DNA of 64,000 nucleotides from an uncultured Acidobacteriota bacterium (GCA_951812665.1 CATOST010000018.1:186001-250000), one strand, 5' to 3'; positions 1-8,752 are shown, counted from the first letter of the stretch. The notes: generated from the sequence alone by a model not told the origin. Numbers and translations are program-made.

Positions 1-2
1 AC

Positions 3-1421
3 GGGATTCTGGACGCCGGCGTGGACATGAAGACCACGCTCACGCCGACTTTGACCTTGGACGCAACCCTGAACACCGACTTCTCCCAGGTGGAGGTGGA
101 CGAAGAGCAGGTCAATCTGACCCGTTTCGATCTCTTCTTTCCCGAGAAGAGACCCTTCTTCCTGGAAAACGCCGGTTACTTCCAGGTCGGCAGTCCCCGT
201 CAGGCGGAACTCTTCTTCAGCCGCCGCATCGGCATCGACGACAGCGGAGTCGAGGTGCCCATTCTGGGCGGCGCCCGCCTCACCGGGAAGCTGAATCGTT
301 TCAACCTGGGTGTCCTCAACATGCAGACCAATGAAGTGGAGGACGTGACTCCGGCGCACAACTTCACCGTTCTGCGCGTGGCCCGGGAGGTGGGTTCCCG
401 CAGCGGGTTCGGGGCTATCTTCATCAACAAGGTGGCCACCGGGTCCACGGCGGGGCCGAACGAGTTCAACCGGACCTACGGCGTGGACGCCAACATCGGA
501 CTGGGGGAACGCTGGACCTTCTTCAACTACGCCGCCCGCACCGAGACGCCGGGTCTTGACGGGCGCGATCACGCCGCCAGCTCGTCGGTGAGCTACAACA
601 CCGATTTCTTCAACTGGGACGTGGGTTATCTGGAGGTGGGAGAGGATTTCAATCCGGAGGTGGGATTCGTGCCCAGGTCAGGCTACCGGAGGCCCTCCTA
701 CGGAATCTTCTTCAATCCCCGTCCCAAGAATCATCCTTTCTTCCGCCGCTTCTGGCCGCATCATTCCTGGCGCGGACATTATCGCTTCGATGGAACTCCC
801 GAGTCGGGTTGGCGCCATAACGACATGCGAGTCTTCTTCCAGGACGGCGGGTCGGTGGGATTTGCATTCAACCAGAACTTCGAACAGCTCTTCGAACCCT
901 TCGAGATCTTCGAAGACATCGTGCTGCCGAAGGGAATCTACCGTTTCAACAACTTTCTGCTGACCGTCGAATCGGACGAGAGCGCCGATCTGTTCGGCGT
1001 CGCAAACTACTCCTGGGGGGAATTTTACTCGGGTCACATCAAGACCTTGAGCTTGCGGGCGGGATTCCGTGTCGGAGCCGAGTTTCTGCTGGCCGCCCGC
1101 TACGTGCACAATACCGTGGACCTCCCCGAGGGGCCTTTCGCAACCGATCTGGCCATGGTTCAGTTGAACTATTCCTTTACTCCCAAGAGCTACATCCAGT
1201 CACTGATCCAGTACAACAGCACAGAGCGGGAGATCGGGGCCAACATCCGGTTCGCCCTCCTCCGCACCGGCAGCACCGGGTTCTTCATCGTCTACAACAG
1301 CCACTTCGATCCCACGGGAATCGACCCTCACGAAGGACCGATGGTGCCCGGTGCCTATCGGACCCACCGAACCCTGGACCGGACGATCCTGGCCAAGTTC
1401 ACCTATCTGCTGGATTTCTGA
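3..1421 (+). CDS. DUF5916-family protein, C-terminal part (5' end outside window)
   Basis: The reading frame is already open at the left edge, so the true start lies before the window; the GTG at 21 and ATG at 27 are internal codons. The visible part of about 470 residues matches the C-terminal domain of the DUF5916 family: the block FPEKRPFFLENAGYF early in the fragment is the hallmark. After it come alternating aromatic and polar residues, ending in FTYLLDF, as in outer-membrane beta-barrels. Family members in Acidobacteriota and Bacteroidota are secreted, usually carry an N-terminal CBM9-like domain, and have no proven activity. An outer-membrane location is my inference. The next gene begins about 70 bases downstream on the same strand but looks unrelated. 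Confidence 0.8.
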   Translation, partial: GILDAGVDMKTTLTPTLTLDATLNTDFSQVEVDEEQVNLTRFDLFFPEKRPFFLENAGYFQVGSPRQAELFFSRRIGIDDSGVEVPILGGARLTGKLNRFNLGVLNMQTNEVEDVTPAHNFTVLRVAREVGSRSGFGAIFINKVATGSTAGPNEFNRTYGVDANIGLGERWTFFNYAARTETPGLDGRDHAASSSVSYNTDFFNWDVGYLEVGEDFNPEVGFVPRSGYRRPSYGIFFNPRPKNHPFFRRFWPHHSWRGHYRFDGTPESGWRHNDMRVFFQDGGSVGFAFNQNFEQLFEPFEIFEDIVLPKGIYRFNNFLLTVESDESADLFGVANYSWGEFYSGHIKTLSLRAGFRVGAEFLLAARYVHNTVDLPEGPFATDLAMVQLNYSFTPKSYIQSLIQYNSTEREIGANIRFALLRTGSTGFFIVYNSHFDPTGIDPHEGPMVPGAYRTHRTLDRTILAKFTYLLDF

Positions 1422-1489
1422 CCCTTTCTGAATCATGCTATGAGCGCTCCGGAAACCGCTGGAAACAGGCAAAAACCAACGCCGGAATC

Positions 1490-1951
1490 ATGACCTACCT
1501 GACGCGTTTGACCGCGGCCATCAAAAGGGAATTGGAGCAGGGTCGACTGGGAACCCCCGTCTACGTGCGGTTGGTGATCGTGGCGTCATCAGACCATGGA
1601 CACCTTGTCCCCGTCTCCGTCGCGGGCATGCAGATGGTCCAGGAGCTGCTTGGACCGCCGATTGGCGAGATCTTCGTTGCCGGTAGCGTCGAATCCGGCA
1701 ACCTGTCTCTGCAACTGCATCTGGAGGGCGGGCGCACCGGACAGGTCGTAGTGACCCTCAAGCGGGAGGGCTCGCCGGGAGCCGATCTGCTCCTGGTGGG
1801 GAACCATGGCACGCTACGTCACGATCTGGCGGAAGCCGGTCTCGCCGATGAGACCGGGGAACGGCTCTGGAGCGCGGGTTCGGTACGAGCGGAGTTGGTC
1901 GAAGCTGTGGAAGAGTCGTTGCGGAAGAGATCGCCGGTGCGGCTCGGGTAA
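1490..1951 (+). CDS. Hypothetical protein upstream of a Gfo/Idh/MocA oxidoreductase
   Basis: A 153-residue soluble protein without signal peptide or membrane segment. It ends 11 bases before the next gene, so the two are probably co-transcribed. I do not recognise a named family. The central part (RTGQVVVTLKREG, then LLLVGNHGTLRHD) is reminiscent of the beta-sheet of the C-terminal domain of Gfo/Idh/MocA oxidoreductases, where a similar glycine-threonine turn occurs. It may therefore be a short companion derived from that fold; this is a weak inference. No good ribosome-binding site is visible before the ATG, so the start is uncertain. Codon usage matches the neighbours. Confidence 0.6.
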   Translation: MTYLTRLTAAIKRELEQGRLGTPVYVRLVIVASSDHGHLVPVSVAGMQMVQELLGPPIGEIFVAGSVESGNLSLQLHLEGGRTGQVVVTLKREGSPGADLLLVGNHGTLRHDLAEAGLADETGERLWSAGSVRAELVEAVEESLRKRSPVRLG

Positions 1952-1962
1952 CGGAGCGATCG

Positions 1963-3096
1963 ATGGGTAAAACCTACGGGGTCCTACTGGTGGCCGGAGA
2001 CTTGACCCACCAGGAGAATTACGGTGCGGCGTTCGGCAGAGATCCACGTTGCCGCGTGGTGGCGGTCACCGACGAGCCTGGAGTCCCGGAACGGCGGGAC
2101 CGTTTGAATCGATCTCTGGCCCGCCGCTTTGGAATTCCCTTCATCCCAGATCTGTCCGATGCGCTGAAGCGCAGTGATGTCCACGTCGTCAGCGTCTGCG
2201 TGGAGTTCGAACGCCGCGCCCAGGTGGCCGCTCAATGCGCCCGAGCGGGCAAGCACGTCTACGTGGACAAACCGTTGACCGTCTCCAACCAGGAGGCGTC
2301 TTCTCTAGTCTCCGAGATCCGAAGGGCCGGAGTACGAAGCCAGATGTTCAGCATGTTCCGAACCCCTTGGGCCCAACGGGCTCGGCGGCTGACCGACAGC
2401 GGCGCCCTGGGGGGACTCGTGAGCATGCACAGCGACCTTCTGTTCTCCAAGGGCCACACCGGGACCGCCGATCTGGACCGTCCCCGCCAAGAACATTTCC
2501 CTCCCCGAAGGTTCACCTATATCGACTCGAAACGGGAACTCTTCACCATGGGGGTCTATTCCATCGGGATCATGCGTTGGCTCTCAGGCCGTGCGGTGAA
2601 ACGCGTCTATGCCCGAACCGCCAACTATTTCTTCCAGGAACACCAGAAGAACGACGTGGAAGATTTCGCGGCCCTGACCATGGAGTTCGAAGGCGGACTG
2701 GTGGGGACCCTGAGCGGAGGGAGAATCGGCTGGTTGAGCCATTTGGCCGGGGGAGTTTCGGGGATCTTCCTGGCCGGGACCCGGGATTGCCGATTCGTGG
2801 ACGGCGCCCGCCCCCGGTTCGAAATCGCCTGCGACGCTCCTGCCTGGCGGCCCGGACCGCCGCACCCCGAAGATCCCATGGGATTCTGGAGAAGCAGCAC
2901 CCGGGAGGCCGGCGGAGTCCACAAGTTCACTTGGCGTACGGTCCCCGATGCGACCCAGTCGGACGAGTCCTACTTCATCGACTGCATCGAGCAGAATCGC
3001 GAGAGCGACATGAGCGTCGCCGAGGCCGCCGAGGTGCTGAAGGTGCTCTTGGCCGGCTACGAGTCTGCCGCCACCGGCAAGGTGGTTTCCATCTAG
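1963..3096 (+). CDS. Gfo/Idh/MocA family oxidoreductase
   Basis: A 377-residue protein of usual length for this NAD(P)-dependent family, which oxidises or reduces sugars, inositols and related polyols. Residues 1-130 form a Rossmann-like domain beginning VLLVAGDLTH. At about residue 100 the motif VYVDKPLTV is the family's EKP-type motif with its catalytic lysine. The rest is the alpha/beta substrate domain (for example NDVEDFAALTMEFEGG). No signal peptide is seen, so it should be cytoplasmic. The substrate cannot be told from sequence. It follows the small hypothetical gene closely, and its stop codon is directly followed by an array of palindromic repeats that probably ends the transcript. 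Confidence 0.9.
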   Translation: MGKTYGVLLVAGDLTHQENYGAAFGRDPRCRVVAVTDEPGVPERRDRLNRSLARRFGIPFIPDLSDALKRSDVHVVSVCVEFERRAQVAAQCARAGKHVYVDKPLTVSNQEASSLVSEIRRAGVRSQMFSMFRTPWAQRARRLTDSGALGGLVSMHSDLLFSKGHTGTADLDRPRQEHFPPRRFTYIDSKRELFTMGVYSIGIMRWLSGRAVKRVYARTANYFFQEHQKNDVEDFAALTMEFEGGLVGTLSGGRIGWLSHLAGGVSGIFLAGTRDCRFVDGARPRFEIACDAPAWRPGPPHPEDPMGFWRSSTREAGGVHKFTWRTVPDATQSDESYFIDCIEQNRESDMSVAEAAEVLKVLLAGYESAATGKVVSI

Positions 3097-3352
3097 GAGG
3101 GGCGACTTTCTTGCCGCCCAATGGGAGGGGCGACTTTCTTGCCGCCCAATGGGAGGGGCGACTTTCTTGTCGCCCACTGGGACAGGCGGTTTTCTTGCCG
3201 CCTGCTCTTCCGTGTACCTATTCGACTCGACGGCCGGAAAGTGTAGAGTGGGGACTCCGTCCCCCCTGCCCCCCTAATCGGCGGCAAGAAAGCCGCCGCT
3301 CCTCAGCGACAAGAAAGTCGCCGCTCCTCGGCGGCAAGAAAGCCGCCGCTCC
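3096..3352. repeat. Two facing arrays of short palindromic repeats
   Basis: From 3096 to 3204 a unit of about 28 bases (GGAGGGGCGACTTTCTTG plus CGCCC) is repeated three times, with a fourth variant (AGGCGGTTTTCTTGCCGCC). From 3280 to 3352 three units in inverted orientation occur (GGCGGCAAGAAAGCCGCCG, CAGCGACAAGAAAGTCGCCG and again the first). Every unit is itself a hairpin with a TTCTTG or CAAGAA loop, and the two arrays can also pair with one another. The array fills the space between two convergent genes and touches the stop codon of each, so it may act as a bidirectional terminator or REP-like element. There are no unique spacers, so it is not a CRISPR. Confidence 0.85.
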
Positions 3353-3354
3353 TT

Positions 3355-4401
3355 TCAAAACCAGGCGTTCTTGTCGACTAGGTTCTTGACCGGGCGGCCG
3401 GCGGCGTATCGCCGGACGTTGTCCACCACCACCTGGGCGAATCGATCAGGGATCCTGGGGGATCGGGCCGCGCAGTGCGGAGTCAGGATGACGTTCTCCA
3501 TCTGCCAGAGAGGATGCTCCGGGGGAAGCGGCTCGATTTCGAACACGTCGAGGCCGGCGCCGGCGATCTCCCCCGCCTCCAGCGCCGCGACCAGATCGTT
3601 CAGGTCGACGATGACTCCGCGTCCGATGTTGATCAGAAAGGCGGTCCGCTTCATCTGCCGGAATTGGGGCCGCCGAAACATCTTGACCGTTTCCGGCGTA
3701 TGAGGCGCGGAAATCACGACGAAATCGCTCTCCACCAGCAGGTCTGCCAGCCGTTCCGGCTTCCAGAGCGACTCCACGCCCGGCGGACATTCCTCTCGCT
3801 TGGGGTCGACCGCCAGCACCCGCATCCCGAAGGCCAGACCTCGGCGGGCCAACTCCGATCCGATGCTGCCCAGACCGACCACGCCCAGAGTGGTGTCCGA
3901 AAGGTGGATGTGGGCCCGGTCGGCGGGAGCGACGTCTCTCAGGCTGCGCACGAAGTTGGGGGCTTTCCAACTGGGGTCTCCCATCACCTCCCAGGTGGCT
4001 TTCGCCTGATTGCGGACGTAGTGGTGGAAATTCCGGGCGAAGCAGAGGATGAAACCGAATACGTGTTCGGCAATGATGTCCGAGAAGATGCCCCGCATAT
4101 TGGTCAGGATCGAGGGATGCTCCACCAGGGCGGGGAAGAGATAGTGTTCCATGCTGGCACTGGGAGCTTGTATCCAGCGCAACCGGGTTTCCGCTGCCAG
4201 CAGCTTGGGCGTCATCTTGCCGAAGAAGGCGTCGGCGTCCACCAGGGCCGCGGCGGCGGCGTCCTCGTCGGGCGCGTTCACCACGGTGCCGCCGTCACCG
4301 GCAGCTTCCATGATCGCGGCAAGGCGGTGAGCATCCACGGCGGGATAGATCACCAGCTTGAAGCTTCGCTTCGGGCTTTGGTCTTGGTTTTCCGTTGTCA
4401 T
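3355..4401 (-). CDS. D-2-hydroxyacid dehydrogenase
   Basis: A 348-residue member of the D-isomer-specific 2-hydroxyacid dehydrogenases, which interconvert 2-hydroxy and 2-oxo acids with NAD(P). The nucleotide-binding motif is LGVVGLGSIG, about residues 170-180. The catalytic regions are also present: VISAPHTPET, LINIGRGVIVD (conserved Arg), GAGLDVFEIEPLP (Glu) and ILTPHCAA (His). No signal peptide. It starts one base after the stop of the upstream kinase gene, so the two are surely translated from one message. The substrate is not known; hydroxypyruvate or glyoxylate-type acids are usual for this subgroup. The 3' end abuts the palindromic repeat array. Confidence 0.92.
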   Translation of the reverse strand: MTTENQDQSPKRSFKLVIYPAVDAHRLAAIMEAAGDGGTVVNAPDEDAAAAALVDADAFFGKMTPKLLAAETRLRWIQAPSASMEHYLFPALVEHPSILTNMRGIFSDIIAEHVFGFILCFARNFHHYVRNQAKATWEVMGDPSWKAPNFVRSLRDVAPADRAHIHLSDTTLGVVGLGSIGSELARRGLAFGMRVLAVDPKREECPPGVESLWKPERLADLLVESDFVVISAPHTPETVKMFRRPQFRQMKRTAFLINIGRGVIVDLNDLVAALEAGEIAGAGLDVFEIEPLPPEHPLWQMENVILTPHCAARSPRIPDRFAQVVVDNVRRYAAGRPVKNLVDKNAWF

Positions 4402-4402
4402 T

Positions 4403-5425
4403 TCATGCTCCCTGGGAATCGATGAGTGAACTCACTCTGGGCCTGATGACGGTGCACCCAATGGTGCGAAAGTCTTCCTGCAGGTCGCGGAAGGTCTCGT
4501 CGGACGCGCAGATTCCGACAATGGCTCCCCCCGAGCCGGCGTATTTCGCGCAGACTCCGTGGGACCTCGCCAGCTCGATCATCTCGACGTTCTTGGGGTC
4601 CAACCGGGACAGACCGGATCGAATATCGAAGTTCCGGTCCAGCAGGCGTGCCAACTCCACTGTGTCCCCTTGCAATAGGCATTCTCTCCCCTGCCGCGCA
4701 AGCTCCGCGAACTGTTCCATGGCCCGATGAACCGCCCGCTCTCCCCGGTTCCAGCGGCCTCTCAAATCGGAGTGATAGATGCCGGAGATCCGGCTCAGAT
4801 CGTTGCGGAATGCCAGGTAGAGCGGGGGCAGCAGACCGGGATCGAGGGACTCGTAGAGTCCATGCCCGAGGCGGCTCATGGTCTCCCGGTTGAAATCCAT
4901 GTAGACGAGCCCTTCGTAGACTTGACAGACGCGATCCTGGAGACCCGCGTCGATGCCGATCTCCTCCGTTTCCACCGAGAGGACGAGTCCGGGCAGAATC
5001 TCCCGGGGGAGGGACACCTGGTAGAACTCGGCCAGACCCCGCATGGCCGCGGTGATGATGGCGCTGGATCCTCCCAGGCCCACCTGGCGCGGAATGTCGG
5101 TCTCGTACCTGAGCGAAAAGTTCTGCTGAGGGAGTCGAATCTTCTCTCGCCAGCAGTATTCGGCGAAGATCTTGATCGTGGCCTTGACCAGGCGGAGACC
5201 GCCGTAGAGCCCGTTGAGCCGGACATCGTCCACCAGGTCCTCCAGTTGCCGGAACTCGCAGCGGTCCTGGCGGCTCAGGATGATCTCCAGTTCGGGCCAC
5301 TCGTAGACGACGACCTTGGCGGCGTAGTTCCTGAGGATGCAGGAGATGGTCTTGCCGAAGAAGCCGTCGGAAGGGTTGCCCAGGAGGCCGATGCGAGCGT
5401 TGGCCGCGGCCCTAGTGATCTTCAA
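4403..5425 (-). CDS. GHMP-family sugar kinase, glucuronokinase-like
   Basis: A 340-residue GHMP kinase, a family that phosphorylates small sugars and mevalonates with ATP. The ATP-loop motif GLGGSSA is present at about residues 117-123, and the C-terminal glycine-rich motif YAGSGGAIVG near residue 295. The N-terminus, ANARIGLLGNPSDGFFG, recalls plant glucuronokinases, which make glucuronate 1-phosphate. That assignment comes from memory and the neighbour. Its start lies 14 bases inside galU, which encodes a nucleotide-sugar pyrophosphorylase, and a sugar 1-kinase followed by an uridylyltransferase is a logical salvage route to UDP-sugars. Galacto- or arabinokinase activity is possible instead. 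Cytoplasmic. Confidence 0.8.
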   Translation of the reverse strand: MKITRAAANARIGLLGNPSDGFFGKTISCILRNYAAKVVVYEWPELEIILSRQDRCEFRQLEDLVDDVRLNGLYGGLRLVKATIKIFAEYCWREKIRLPQQNFSLRYETDIPRQVGLGGSSAIITAAMRGLAEFYQVSLPREILPGLVLSVETEEIGIDAGLQDRVCQVYEGLVYMDFNRETMSRLGHGLYESLDPGLLPPLYLAFRNDLSRISGIYHSDLRGRWNRGERAVHRAMEQFAELARQGRECLLQGDTVELARLLDRNFDIRSGLSRLDPKNVEMIELARSHGVCAKYAGSGGAIVGICASDETFRDLQEDFRTIGCTVIRPRVSSLIDSQGA

Positions 5426-6311
5426 CCAAACGCTCCAGCAGACGCTTGCGGAGCCCGGAGCCCAGATCCGGGTCGCGCAGGGCGAACTCGACGAAGGTCT
5501 CGAAATAGCTCTCGAAGTTGCCGATGTCGTAGCGCCTCTCGTTCTCCGGAAGACGGACTCCGACGACCGTCTCTCCTTCTTCCAGCAGCAGTTGGATGGC
5601 GTCGGTCAACTGGATCTCGCCGCCGACTCCCGGTTGGATCCGGTCCAGCTTCCGATAGATGGAAGGCGAGAAGACATACCGGCCGACCAAGGCCAGACGG
5701 CTGGAAGTGGACCCGACAGGCGGTTTCTCGATCAGACCCAGAATGGGAAATTCGGGACCGTCGCCTCCCGGTTCCACGATCCCGTACCGGAAGATGTCCT
5801 GAGGAGAAACCGTCTCGACGGCAACCACGCAGGCCGCCCCCGACTCGCGATGGATCCGGGTCATGGCGCTCACGACGTGCGACGGCGAATCGAGACCGAT
5901 GATGCTGTCTCCCAGTGCGACCACGAAGGGTCGGTTCTGGGTGAATTGGCGGGCACACCGCACCGCATCCCCCAATCCCCGCTGAAGCCGCTGGCGCGTG
6001 TAGAAGAACTGGACCTCGGTCTGCTCGTAGTCGAGCTCCAGCAGCAGGTCTTCCTTTCCCGACTCCCTCAGATTCCGGATCAACTGCTGATCCGGATCGA
6101 AGTGGTTCTCGATCGAGGTCTTGGTTCGTCCGGTGACGAAAAGGATCTCCTTGATGCCGTTCCTGCCCAGTTCTTCGACCACGTATTGGACCACCGGCTT
6201 CTTGGCCACCGGCAACATTTCCTTGGGCTGAGACTTGGTGGCCGGCAAGAGGCGAGTGCCCAATCCGGCCACGGGAACGACGGCGACGCTGATCTCCGAT
6301 CCTGATTTCAT
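5412..6311 (-). CDS. galU: UTP--glucose-1-phosphate uridylyltransferase
   Basis: A 299-residue nucleotidyltransferase that makes UDP-glucose from UTP and glucose 1-phosphate. The N-terminus AVVPVAGLGTRLLPATKSQP carries the nucleotide-binding loop, followed by KEMLPVAKKPVVQY. VALGDSIIG provides the metal-binding Asp, and FPILGLIEKP and GRYVFSPSIY are typical of GalU. I place the start at the ATG at 6311 because the family begins just before this loop; the longer frame upstream adds a proline-arginine-rich stretch that looks non-coding. It overlaps the kinase gene downstream by 14 bases. Given that neighbour, it could also accept other sugar 1-phosphates. Confidence 0.92.
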   Translation of the reverse strand: MKSGSEISVAVVPVAGLGTRLLPATKSQPKEMLPVAKKPVVQYVVEELGRNGIKEILFVTGRTKTSIENHFDPDQQLIRNLRESGKEDLLLELDYEQTEVQFFYTRQRLQRGLGDAVRCARQFTQNRPFVVALGDSIIGLDSPSHVVSAMTRIHRESGAACVVAVETVSPQDIFRYGIVEPGGDGPEFPILGLIEKPPVGSTSSRLALVGRYVFSPSIYRKLDRIQPGVGGEIQLTDAIQLLLEEGETVVGVRLPENERRYDIGNFESYFETFVEFALRDPDLGSGLRKRLLERLVEDH

Positions 6312-6334
6312 CGTGTCTCGTCTCACCGACGGGG

Positions 6335-6820
6335 TCACCCCTGCGGACGATAGAGCGTTACCAGGCAACCTCCCAGGGCGGCCAGCAAGATGCCCAGGAC
6401 AAACGGCCACTGGATACTGGAGATCCCGCCCGGCGGCGGATGTCTAACCATGGAAGCGAAGGCGTTGACGATGGGCGCTCCGGCGAAGACGATGGCCATG
6501 ACCACACTGGGAGAGCCCTTGGCTCCGAAGGCCAGGAGGACTCCGAAGGCTCCGACAGCTCCCAGGATTCCAGCCACGAGTGACAAGCCCATTCCCGGCG
6601 CCGGATAGCTCCAGTCCGCCCCCTGGCTCTTCAGAACCAGCAGCGGAGCCAGGACGGCGATCAGGAAATAGGCCAGACCGACGAAGAGGAAGGCCTTGTA
6701 ACGCCCGTTCACCGGGTCCCCCATGGCCACCTGCCCGGCATGGAGAAGGGTGCCGTACATGCCCCAGCAAAACACCGTCATGATCGCGAAGCCGAGCCAA
6801 GCCAGTCCGGTACTTGTCAT
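6335..6820 (-). CDS. Small multi-spanning membrane protein (EamA/DMT-like half-size)
   Basis: A 161-residue hydrophobic protein with about five membrane segments: residues 5-25, 40-60, 70-95, 100-120 and 135-155. The start is the ATG at 6820, preceded at good spacing by GGAGG; the longer upstream frame lacks coding character. Alternating hydrophobic blocks with GILGAVGAFGVLLAFGAKGS and a terminal GILLAALGGCLVTLYRPQG resemble one half of a drug/metabolite-type (EamA) transporter. The substrate is unknown, and proteins this small may act as dimers. It is the first gene of the four-gene minus-strand cluster, 23 bases before galU. Confidence 0.65.
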   Translation of the reverse strand: MTSTGLAWLGFAIMTVFCWGMYGTLLHAGQVAMGDPVNGRYKAFLFVGLAYFLIAVLAPLLVLKSQGADWSYPAPGMGLSLVAGILGAVGAFGVLLAFGAKGSPSVVMAIVFAGAPIVNAFASMVRHPPPGGISSIQWPFVLGILLAALGGCLVTLYRPQG

Positions 6821-6867
6821 GAAAATCCTCCTTGATTGGATAGGGAGTATAGCCCGAATTTTTCCCA

Positions 6868-6969
6868 GGAGGGGGGACATCCTTGTCCCCCTCTTCATCC
6901 TTGTCCCCTTCTTTAATTTATGTTCCCACTCTTCATCGCGGACCCGGAATCGGGGGTTGAAAACCCCCG
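6868..6969. repeat. Intergenic palindromic repeats
   Basis: The spacer holds a hairpin at 6872-6891 (GGGGGACATCCTTGTCCCCC), a partial second copy at about 6897-6908 (CATCCTTGTCCC), and a strong hairpin at 6951-6969 (CGGGGGTTGAAAACCCCCG) followed by CTCCTAC. The first belongs in style to the other short palindromes of this window with a CCTTG or CAAGG loop. The last lies just past the end of the convergent EEP gene and may serve as a terminator. Confidence 0.75.
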
Positions 6970-6972
6970 CTC

Positions 6973-8133
6973 CTACCCGAGCCTGAAATCCAAGAGAATC
7001 GGGTCGTGATCGGACAGCTTGCCGAAGCTCTCCTCGAGTCCGCCGATCACCCGTGGAGGGGACTGGGGATCGGGACGGATCTTCTTGCCGCCGAACCAGT
7101 CCAGCTTCATGGAACATCGGCCTTGATGGTCCTTCAGGGCCCAGTCGATGAACCAGAAGCACCAATTGGGGATCCACTCGGCCATGTTCCGGTTCGTGGC
7201 CAGATTCGCGGCGTCGTAGTGGAGGGTGCAGACACCCATCTGGTTCAGGTCCCGATAGCGGTAGCCTCGCTTCTCCAGTTCCCGGAAGAGGCGCCGTTCA
7301 AACCAGCGTTCCGGATAGGGATAGTGATTGTCCAGAACGTTGTCGATCCCCATGAGGACCCGCCGGGCGTATCCGAGTATCGAATATACGGCGCGCCGGG
7401 AATGGTGGGTGGAGGTGTTCCAGTCTCCTCCGATGAGCACCGGCAGCGAAGGGTGCCAGCCATGGAGGTGGTCCAGCAACAGGCACATCTGCAGGTGCCG
7501 ATGCGCCTGGCTGGAGTGGGCGTCCAAGTGGAGGCTGACGGCACGGAATCGTCCCCGAGGATGCTGGACCAGACCCAGGATCGCCCGCTGGCACCCCAGG
7601 CGTTTCTCCTTCCCCCTCATCTTGTCCTTGCCGTTGGGAAGGGGTAGCGCATGGGGCTCCGAAACCGGATGCCTCGAGAGCAGCGCGTTCCCGTGCAGAG
7701 CCTGGGAATTCTCCCCCGGCGCCTCGTTTTCCAGACCGGCTCCCTTGACCAGATTGAGATAGCTGGGGGCGAAGACGTAGGTCATCCCGAGTTTCCGGGC
7801 CAGCTCGCGGGTCACGTGGAGATTTCCGGTTCGGGCCATTCCGTAATCCAGTTCCGTCAGCAAGAGAATGTCGGCTTCCCGCAAGTGCGGATGTTCCCGG
7901 AGAGCGCGGGTCAGGCCGGGTAACTCCAGGCCGCGTTCGATATTCCAGGCGACCGCGCGGACCGAGCTCCTGTCCGGTCCCGAATGCGGTGCCGGGTCTT
8001 CACCGGTCTCGACGGTATTCAGGACCCGGTCTATTTCCGGCCGGAGCCGGCGATAGAGGGGAGAGGACTCCAGACTGCCGGCCGAAGGGATCTGCCTCAG
8101 TTGTGGGAAGTAGCGGTTGATGGAGTGGTCCAT
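6973..8133 (-). CDS. Endonuclease/exonuclease/phosphatase (EEP) family hydrolase
   Basis: A 386-residue protein with the EEP fold, which cleaves phosphodiesters or phosphomonoesters in DNA, RNA or lipids with Mg2+. Visible motifs in order are VRAVAWNIERG (Asn), LLLTELDYGMAR (metal-binding Glu), GNALLSRHPV, VSLHLDAHSS (His), GGDWNTSTH (Asp and Asn) and the terminal SDHDPILLDF (Asp-His pair). All catalytic residues appear to be present. No signal peptide is evident. The exact substrate cannot be predicted. The gene stands alone between repeats and the VKOR gene, from which it is separated by about 60 bases. Confidence 0.85.
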   Translation of the reverse strand: MDHSINRYFPQLRQIPSAGSLESSPLYRRLRPEIDRVLNTVETGEDPAPHSGPDRSSVRAVAWNIERGLELPGLTRALREHPHLREADILLLTELDYGMARTGNLHVTRELARKLGMTYVFAPSYLNLVKGAGLENEAPGENSQALHGNALLSRHPVSEPHALPLPNGKDKMRGKEKRLGCQRAILGLVQHPRGRFRAVSLHLDAHSSQAHRHLQMCLLLDHLHGWHPSLPVLIGGDWNTSTHHSRRAVYSILGYARRVLMGIDNVLDNHYPYPERWFERRLFRELEKRGYRYRDLNQMGVCTLHYDAANLATNRNMAEWIPNWCFWFIDWALKDHQGRCSMKLDWFGGKKIRPDPQSPPRVIGGLEESFGKLSDHDPILLDFRLG

Positions 8134-8191
8134 CAGCCCTTATCCCGGGGAGGGGATTCGAATCCGCGATTGTCATCCCGGACCGGTTCTC

Positions 8192-8638
8192 TCACCAGAG
8201 TGCTCCGGAAACGGAATCCCCTTCCAGAAGCAGCAGCACGAAGATGACGAAATTGATGGCGTGCGAAGTGAAGCAGAGGACGCAGGGAACCCGGGTCAGG
8301 AACAGTAGGGAGTAGGTGAGAAACAGCCCCAGGAGAACCGTGACTAGACTTGCCAGCAGTGACAAGTGGAAGATGGGAAAGGTGAAGAGGAAGCCCTCCA
8401 AGGTCCCGGCGGCGATGAAGGGGTAGAAGAGTTGCGCCAGAACCGAGTTGGGAACTCCGAAGACACGGGCCCGGGGTGTGAAGACGATGGTGGCGCAGGT
8501 CTTTTCTCCCATCCTGCAGAAGCTGGGAATCCAGGCGGCGTCCGGACGTATCCAGCGGTAGGCCACGGCCGTGAAATAGGATGAGATGATGAAGCCTGCC
8601 AGTGACAGGACGACCAGCAGCAAAGAAGGCCAACTCAT
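8192..8638 (-). CDS. Vitamin K epoxide reductase (VKOR) family protein
   Basis: A 148-residue integral membrane protein with four hydrophobic segments. VKOR homologues in bacteria reoxidise DsbA-like proteins and pass electrons to quinone, so they make disulfides in the periplasm. The sequence shows the expected cysteines: a loop pair in FCRMGEKTCATI near residue 45 and the active CXXC (PCVLCF) near residue 120, plus the FGVPNS motif between. The start at 8638 is chosen because the first membrane helix begins at once (MSWPSLLLVVLSLAGF). No fused thioredoxin domain is present, unlike many actinobacterial forms. No DsbA-like partner is seen nearby. Confidence 0.85.
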   Translation of the reverse strand: MSWPSLLLVVLSLAGFIISSYFTAVAYRWIRPDAAWIPSFCRMGEKTCATIVFTPRARVFGVPNSVLAQLFYPFIAAGTLEGFLFTFPIFHLSLLASLVTVLLGLFLTYSLLFLTRVPCVLCFTSHAINFVIFVLLLLEGDSVSGALW

Positions 8639-8752
8639 GCCTGCCGCCCGTCTCTCGCGTTTCTCCGCCGCCCCATGGTGGGATGTATTGTATCCCCCCA
8701 TTGGCCCCGGGTGCAGCGTGCAGGCCCTTGAATTCGGCGGGGAGCATGGATC

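Noticed and set aside
3096-3352. Tandem repeats considered as a CRISPR array
   Set aside because: Units follow one another with at most a few bases between them, there are no unique spacers, each unit is a hairpin, and no cas genes are near.
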